Assembly (NCBI GenBank): GCA_041987265.1
Contig: JBHIWT010000137.1
Coordinates: 1-9,461 of the forward strand
Direction of reading: 5' to 3'
Origin: IH12 sp041987265
Lineage (GTDB): Bacteria; Pseudomonadota; Alphaproteobacteria; Caulobacterales; Hyphomonadaceae
Length of the DNA: 9,461 bases
The position numbers and the translations under genes are program-made. Below the pieces are notes generated by a model. That model made no database searches, was not told the DNA's origin, and worked only from the letters and a program-made list of their open reading frames with translations. Positions within the stretch are counted from its first letter, which is position 1. Each line of letters opens with the position of its first letter. Positions 6,368 to 9,461 of the stretch are shown in pieces.

Positions 6368-7315
6368 CTACCGGGCCGCAGGTTTGTTCTGGCGGCCTAT
6401 GAAGTCGGCGATGGTCCTGGTGAGGTTGTCTGTCGCGGCTGAGGGAAAATGCCCGAAGGCGTGAGGCTCGCCCGGATAGAAGACGTAGTCGAGTTTGCCG
6501 CCGCGCGCCTGCCATGCGCGCAGCAGATCGAAGGTCATGTCCTGCGGGATGTTTGAATCCATTCCAGGCTGGACAACGAGTATGGGCGGCAGGGTTTCAG
6601 CTTCGCCGGCGGTGACGATGCGGGGGACCGAGGCGTCCCACATTGCGTATTCGTCCGGGAAGTAGCGTTCGGTGAGTTCGGCGAGGCGATCCTGGCCGGA
6701 GCGTTGGGCGTAGCGATAGCGGGCTGCGGGGTCGGATACCGGCCACATGGCGACGACATAGTCGACCTCGGCGGAGAGGTCGTCATGTAGGGCGAAGGCG
6801 CCGGATGCGTCGGAGATCGGCGTACCTTTGTGGCTTGGGTGATCAGGGCGCAGGGCGGCGAGGAGAGCGAGGTGGCCGCCGGATGACGAACCGATCAGAC
6901 CGATACGTTCGGGATCAGCGTTCAGCGTATTGGCGTTCAGGCGCACCCAGCGAACGGCGCCGGCGACATCTGCGGAACCTGAAGGGTGCTGGAAGTCAGG
7001 CGACTGGCGGAAGTCGATGGAAATGACCGTGAGGTCAGGCGTGGTGAGCGCCTGCGCGTAGTGGGCGCCCGCTGTGCGGTCGTAGGCGCCCCATGCGCCG
7101 CCGTGAACGTCGATCAGTATCGGTACAGGCTGCGACGCAGTGTCGGGGTGGCGATAGATACGCGCCTGCAGGTCGAGGCCTTCAGGTTTGGCCCAGATCA
7201 CATCGGACACGTTGACTTCCGACATGGCGTCTTCCCCTGCTGACTGCTCCTGTGCGGCGGAAGGTGACATGCAGGCCGCCAGCATCAGGGCCAGCGTGAG
7301 GGCCAGCGTGCGCAT
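6368..7315 (-). CDS. Alpha/beta-hydrolase lipoprotein (BD-FAE/HSL-like esterase)
   Basis: A 315-residue serine hydrolase predicted to be lipid-anchored. The signal ends in lipobox LMLAAC with Cys15; Met at +2 does not match the inner-membrane retention signal, so an outer-membrane location is likely. The fold shows the oxyanion-hole motif HGGAW (71-75), nucleophile elbow G142-S-S144-S-G146, probable acid D253 (PGMDSNIPQD) and catalytic His285 (GEPHAFGHF). HGGxW with GxSxG places it near bacterial feruloyl-esterase-like, kynurenine-formamidase and hormone-sensitive-lipase groups. The ATG at 7315 has GGAGG 6 nt upstream; longer in-frame starts lack a ribosome site and would bury the signal. It is followed after 115 bases by the quinohemoprotein dehydrogenase gene on the same strand and is divergent from the HAD gene. 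The substrate is unknown; an ester or oxidised product released by the neighbour is inferred. Confidence 0.85.
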   Translation of the reverse strand: MRTLALTLALMLAACMSPSAAQEQSAGEDAMSEVNVSDVIWAKPEGLDLQARIYRHPDTASQPVPILIDVHGGAWGAYDRTAGAHYAQALTTPDLTVISIDFRQSPDFQHPSGSADVAGAVRWVRLNANTLNADPERIGLIGSSSGGHLALLAALRPDHPSHKGTPISDASGAFALHDDLSAEVDYVVAMWPVSDPAARYRYAQRSGQDRLAELTERYFPDEYAMWDASVPRIVTAGEAETLPPILVVQPGMDSNIPQDMTFDLLRAWQARGGKLDYVFYPGEPHAFGHFPSAATDNLTRTIADFIGRQNKPAAR

Positions 7316-7456
7316 TGTTTTCCTCCCGTTTCGTCTTTGCCCGTTGATCGCGTGGAACGAACGACACTGCAAGGCGCGTGATCGCGGAGGCGCTCAGCTG
7401 CTGCGCGCGAAGCAGGGCCACTTTCATTTGCGGCCGAACGCGCATAGAGGGCGCGC

Positions 7457-8131
7457 ATGCACAAGGTTGTCGTCTCCCAGCATATCCTGCCGCGCGCGCC
7501 CAGGGCGATTGTGTTCGACCTCGATGGGACGCTGATTGACAGCGAGGCGATGGTGAAGGCTGCGTACTTTGCGCAGAGCCGGGCGTTTGGTGTGGACTTC
7601 AGCGAGGAACAGTTTCTCTCGCTGGTGGGGCTGCATCGCGAGGCGAATGATGCGCGATTGCTGGAATTGTTCGGCGCCGATTTTCCGCTGCCGGACTTCT
7701 ATGCCGGCATCACGGCGCATATCGGAGAAAAGGCGGCGGAGTTGAAGCCAGGCGCCGCCGAGCTGTTCGGATTGGTGGGCGAGATGGGCTTGCCGGTCGC
7801 GCTGGCGACGTCGTCCGGGCCGGGATGGGTGGAGCGGCACTTCGATGCGCACGACCTGCATTGGCGGTTTTCGGCGATCGTGACGCGTGATGATGTGGAG
7901 AACCGCAAGCCGCATCCGGAGCCGTATCTGAAGGCGGCGGGTTTGCTGGGCGTCGATCCTGTTGATGTGCTGGCGGTTGAGGATTCGCCGACGGGGATCC
8001 GGTCTGCGTCGGCTGCGGGGATGATGGCGGTGCTGGCGCCGGACCTGATCGTGCCGGACAAGGAGACGCGCGGCCTGGCGTTGTGCGTTGTGGAGACGCT
8101 GCACGAGATCGCGGGGATGTTGCGGCGCTAG
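7457..8131 (+). CDS. HAD-superfamily phosphatase/phosphoglucomutase-like (subfamily IA)
   Basis: A 224-residue cytosolic hydrolase with all four HAD motifs: I, D21-L-D23-G-T; II, T118-S119-S120; III, K151 in KPHPEPY; IV, E175-D176 in EDSPTGIRSASAAGM. The alpha-helical cap lies between about residues 28 and 95, as in beta-phosphoglucomutase and phosphoglycolate-phosphatase relatives. Such enzymes dephosphorylate or isomerise small sugar phosphates through an aspartyl-phosphate on the first Asp. The ATG at 7457 is preceded by GAGGG at a 5-nt spacing. The leader of about 16 residues before motif I is slightly long. The gene is divergent from the hydrolase gene with 141 bases between them, in which I find no convincing promoter. 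Sequence does not tell the substrate. Confidence 0.9.
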   Translation: MHKVVVSQHILPRAPRAIVFDLDGTLIDSEAMVKAAYFAQSRAFGVDFSEEQFLSLVGLHREANDARLLELFGADFPLPDFYAGITAHIGEKAAELKPGAAELFGLVGEMGLPVALATSSGPGWVERHFDAHDLHWRFSAIVTRDDVENRKPHPEPYLKAAGLLGVDPVDVLAVEDSPTGIRSASAAGMMAVLAPDLIVPDKETRGLALCVVETLHEIAGMLRR

Positions 8132-8132
8132 A

Positions 8133-8160
8133 GCGGCGCAGCCGGTGAAGACTGCGCCGC
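8133..8160. terminator. Hairpin between convergent HAD and M56-M23 genes
   Basis: GCGGCGCAG (8133-8141) and CTGCGCCGC (8152-8160) make a perfect 9-bp, nearly all G-C stem with a 10-base loop. It starts two bases after the HAD stop codon and lies 39 bases beyond the stop of the opposite gene. Neither strand has a following T-tract. A bidirectional, U-less terminator is the simplest reading. Confidence 0.6.
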
Positions 8161-8198
8161 CTGGAATGCCTTGATCCCAACAGAAGGGGTGCGAACCG

Positions 8199-9365
8199 CT
8201 ACCGGGTTTTCGCCGGCAGGATCAGCACGGTCTTGGGGTCGATCGTCTCGCCGTCCTTGTAGACTTCGACGTGAAGGTGCGGGCCGGTGGCGCGGCCGGA
8301 CGAGCCGACTTCGGCGATCTTCTGGCCGGCGGCGATCTTCTGCCCCGTATTGACCGCAAAGCTCTTCAGCTGACCGTAGCGTGTGACGTAACCGTCTCCG
8401 TGGTCGATCTCGAGCATGTTGCCGTAGCCCTCGTTGTCGAGCTCTGCGCGGGTGACGGTTCCGGCGGCGGGCGCCTTGATCGGCGTGCCGTCGGCGGCGG
8501 CGATGTCGACGCCGCTGTGGAAGCGGACCTGTTCGGTGAACGGGTCCTTGCGGTCGCCGTAGGAACTGGAGACCTTGCCGTCGAGCATCGCGCTGGTGAA
8601 AGCGGTGGTGTCGTCCGGGGCGTCGAACGCGTAGGCGATCTGCGCGCCGAGGAGCGGCGTTGCGGCGAGCATAGCGGCGATGGCGAAGGCGCGGGCGCCT
8701 TGCTTGCGCGGGGGAGCGGCGGCCTGCATGATGCTGGCAATTCTCATTCGGTATTCTCCATGTTTCCGGGTTGAGAAGGCCGCCGGAGCGCATGGCAGTG
8801 CGTTTCCGGCGGCATGCTTCAGGGCCGACACAATGGCTTGTGCGTAGGTCCTGCGCATTTCGGGCGCCTGTTCGAAAAACCGGGCGATCACTTCACCATC
8901 GCAGGCGAGTTCGGCGGCGAGGCGGCAGCGCGCAGTCTGAGCGTGCACGAAAGGGTTGAACCACAACAGCGCCTCGATCGCTGACAGGATGAGGTAATAG
9001 CGCGGGTCGCCGCGCATGATGTGGGCGCGTTCGTGGGCGATGATCATGTCGAGGTGCGGCTGGGGCGCGGAGGCGACCAGCGTGTCGGGCAGAATGATGC
9101 GGCCGCCAGCGCTGGCGAAAGGCGGGAGGTCCGTGTCGGCGACGAGGATCGCGCCGTCTGTTGCGGCGAGGCTGGCGGCCCGGATGGTGGCGCGCATGCG
9201 CAGGCTGGCGGCGGCGAGGCGAAAGAGAGCGTAGGCGGCGCCGGCCAGGTAAACCGTGATTGCGCCGAGCGGCAGCCATGTCATCCAGTCGATCGTCGGC
9301 GTGGCCGGCGTTGCGGCGGCTGGCTGTGTGTCGCCGGCGAAGGGCAGGTGAAGGTTGTCGGGCAA
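8199..9365 (-). pseudogene. M56 (BlaR1-type)/M23 double metallopeptidase, 5'-truncated
   Basis: Up to 388 residues are open. Order from the N-terminus: a Pro/Ala-rich linker (1-27), a membrane helix (about 30-52), a BlaR1-type M56 protease domain with H111-E112-x-x-H115 and probable third zinc ligand E152 (AAELACDGEV), a second helix (about 224-246), and a periplasmic M23/LytM domain with H283-x3-D287 and H363-x-H365. M56 proteins normally have two more helices before this linker, so about 80-100 N-terminal residues are missing. The only start, TTG at 9365, has no ribosome site and lies six codons after the stop of the atpE fragment, in the same frame. ATG at 9284 is an alternative with no clear ribosome site. 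The M23 domain has Gln332 where YxH normally supplies a catalytic His. The full gene may sense or cleave cell-wall material. The truncation is likely due to the junction near 9366, not natural decay. Confidence 0.75.
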
Positions 9366-9383
9366 TATATAAGGCTTTTTTGC

Positions 9384-9461
9384 TTAGCCAAAGAACGCTA
9401 AGAACGCGATAACGACAGCGATAATCGGAAGGGCCTCAACCAATGCGATACCCATGAACAT
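9384..9461 (-). CDS. atpE: F0 ATP synthase subunit c, C-terminal fragment (Bacillus-type)
   Basis: The last 25 codons of a proteolipid c-ring subunit, running off the right edge. The ion-binding Glu sits in GIALVEALPIIAVV, the second transmembrane helix, and the frame ends ...AFLAFFG then TAA (9386-9384). From memory, this matches residues 46-70 of the 70-residue Bacillus subtilis AtpE (Glu54). Alphaproteobacterial c subunits end differently (for example TEALGIF...LLLLF). Base use also differs from the rest of the window: about 45% GC over 9361-9461, with a TTA leucine codon and several ATT, CTT and TTG codons. No atpF follows, although it does in most atp operons. I infer foreign or contaminant DNA joined to the alphaproteobacterial sequence. 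Confidence 0.85.
   Translation of the reverse strand: MFMGIALVEALPIIAVVIAFLAFFG

Noticed and set aside
7316..7456. Promoters in the hydrolase/HAD divergent gap
   Set aside because: Only matches of about three of six at the -10 position were found on either strand (for example TTGCAG with GATCAA), too weak to list.
9360..9386. An intrinsic terminator after the atpE fragment (GGCTAAGCAAAAAAGCC)
   Set aside because: The stem is only four or five base pairs and no T-run follows; it also lies at the suspected junction.

Overview
The window is GC-rich chromosomal DNA. Codon choice, protein similarity and gene content suggest an alphaproteobacterium, possibly Caulobacterales/Hyphomonadaceae-like; that placement is an inference. 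The exception is the last ~95 bases, which look foreign. They are about 45% GC by hand count and encode the C-terminus of an F0 ATP synthase subunit c of Bacillus type. The right edge is therefore probably a chimeric join or a rearrangement breakpoint.

Layout from left to right: the 3' end of mutY (+, 1-399); terC (-, 396-1427), convergent with mutY and sharing a CTAG stop overlap; a 331-base divergent intergenic region with a candidate terC promoter and a ~150-nt terC leader holding four stem-loops; a cysteine synthase gene (+, 1759-2739) with a hairpin on its stop codon, then a small lipoprotein gene (+, 2779-2979). Next comes a leftward block of three genes, transcribed in the order alpha/beta-hydrolase lipoprotein (7315-6368), periplasmic quinohemoprotein dehydrogenase (6252-4327) and PiT-like permease (4206-3007). 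A HAD phosphatase gene (+, 7457-8131) faces a 5'-truncated M56-M23 double metallopeptidase gene (-, 8199-9365), with a strong hairpin between them. A subunit c fragment (-, 9384-9461) runs off the right edge.

How the genes may work together: the hydrolase and dehydrogenase are both exported and adjacent. The dehydrogenase has the layout of polyvinyl-alcohol dehydrogenase (N-terminal cytochrome c, PQQ propeller, Cys-Cys pair). The pair therefore recalls the oxidise-then-hydrolyse logic of pva operons, though the true substrate cannot be read from sequence. MutY (oxidative DNA damage), TerC (metal homeostasis) and cysteine synthase (sulfur assimilation) are ordinary housekeeping neighbours.

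The main points for follow-up are the structured terC leader, the hydrolase/quinohemoprotein pair, the PiT-like permease with a divergent second repeat motif and possible upstream control sites, the His-to-Gln change in the M23 domain, and the probable chimeric right edge. I saw no tRNA, rRNA, CRISPR array, insertion sequence or replication origin.
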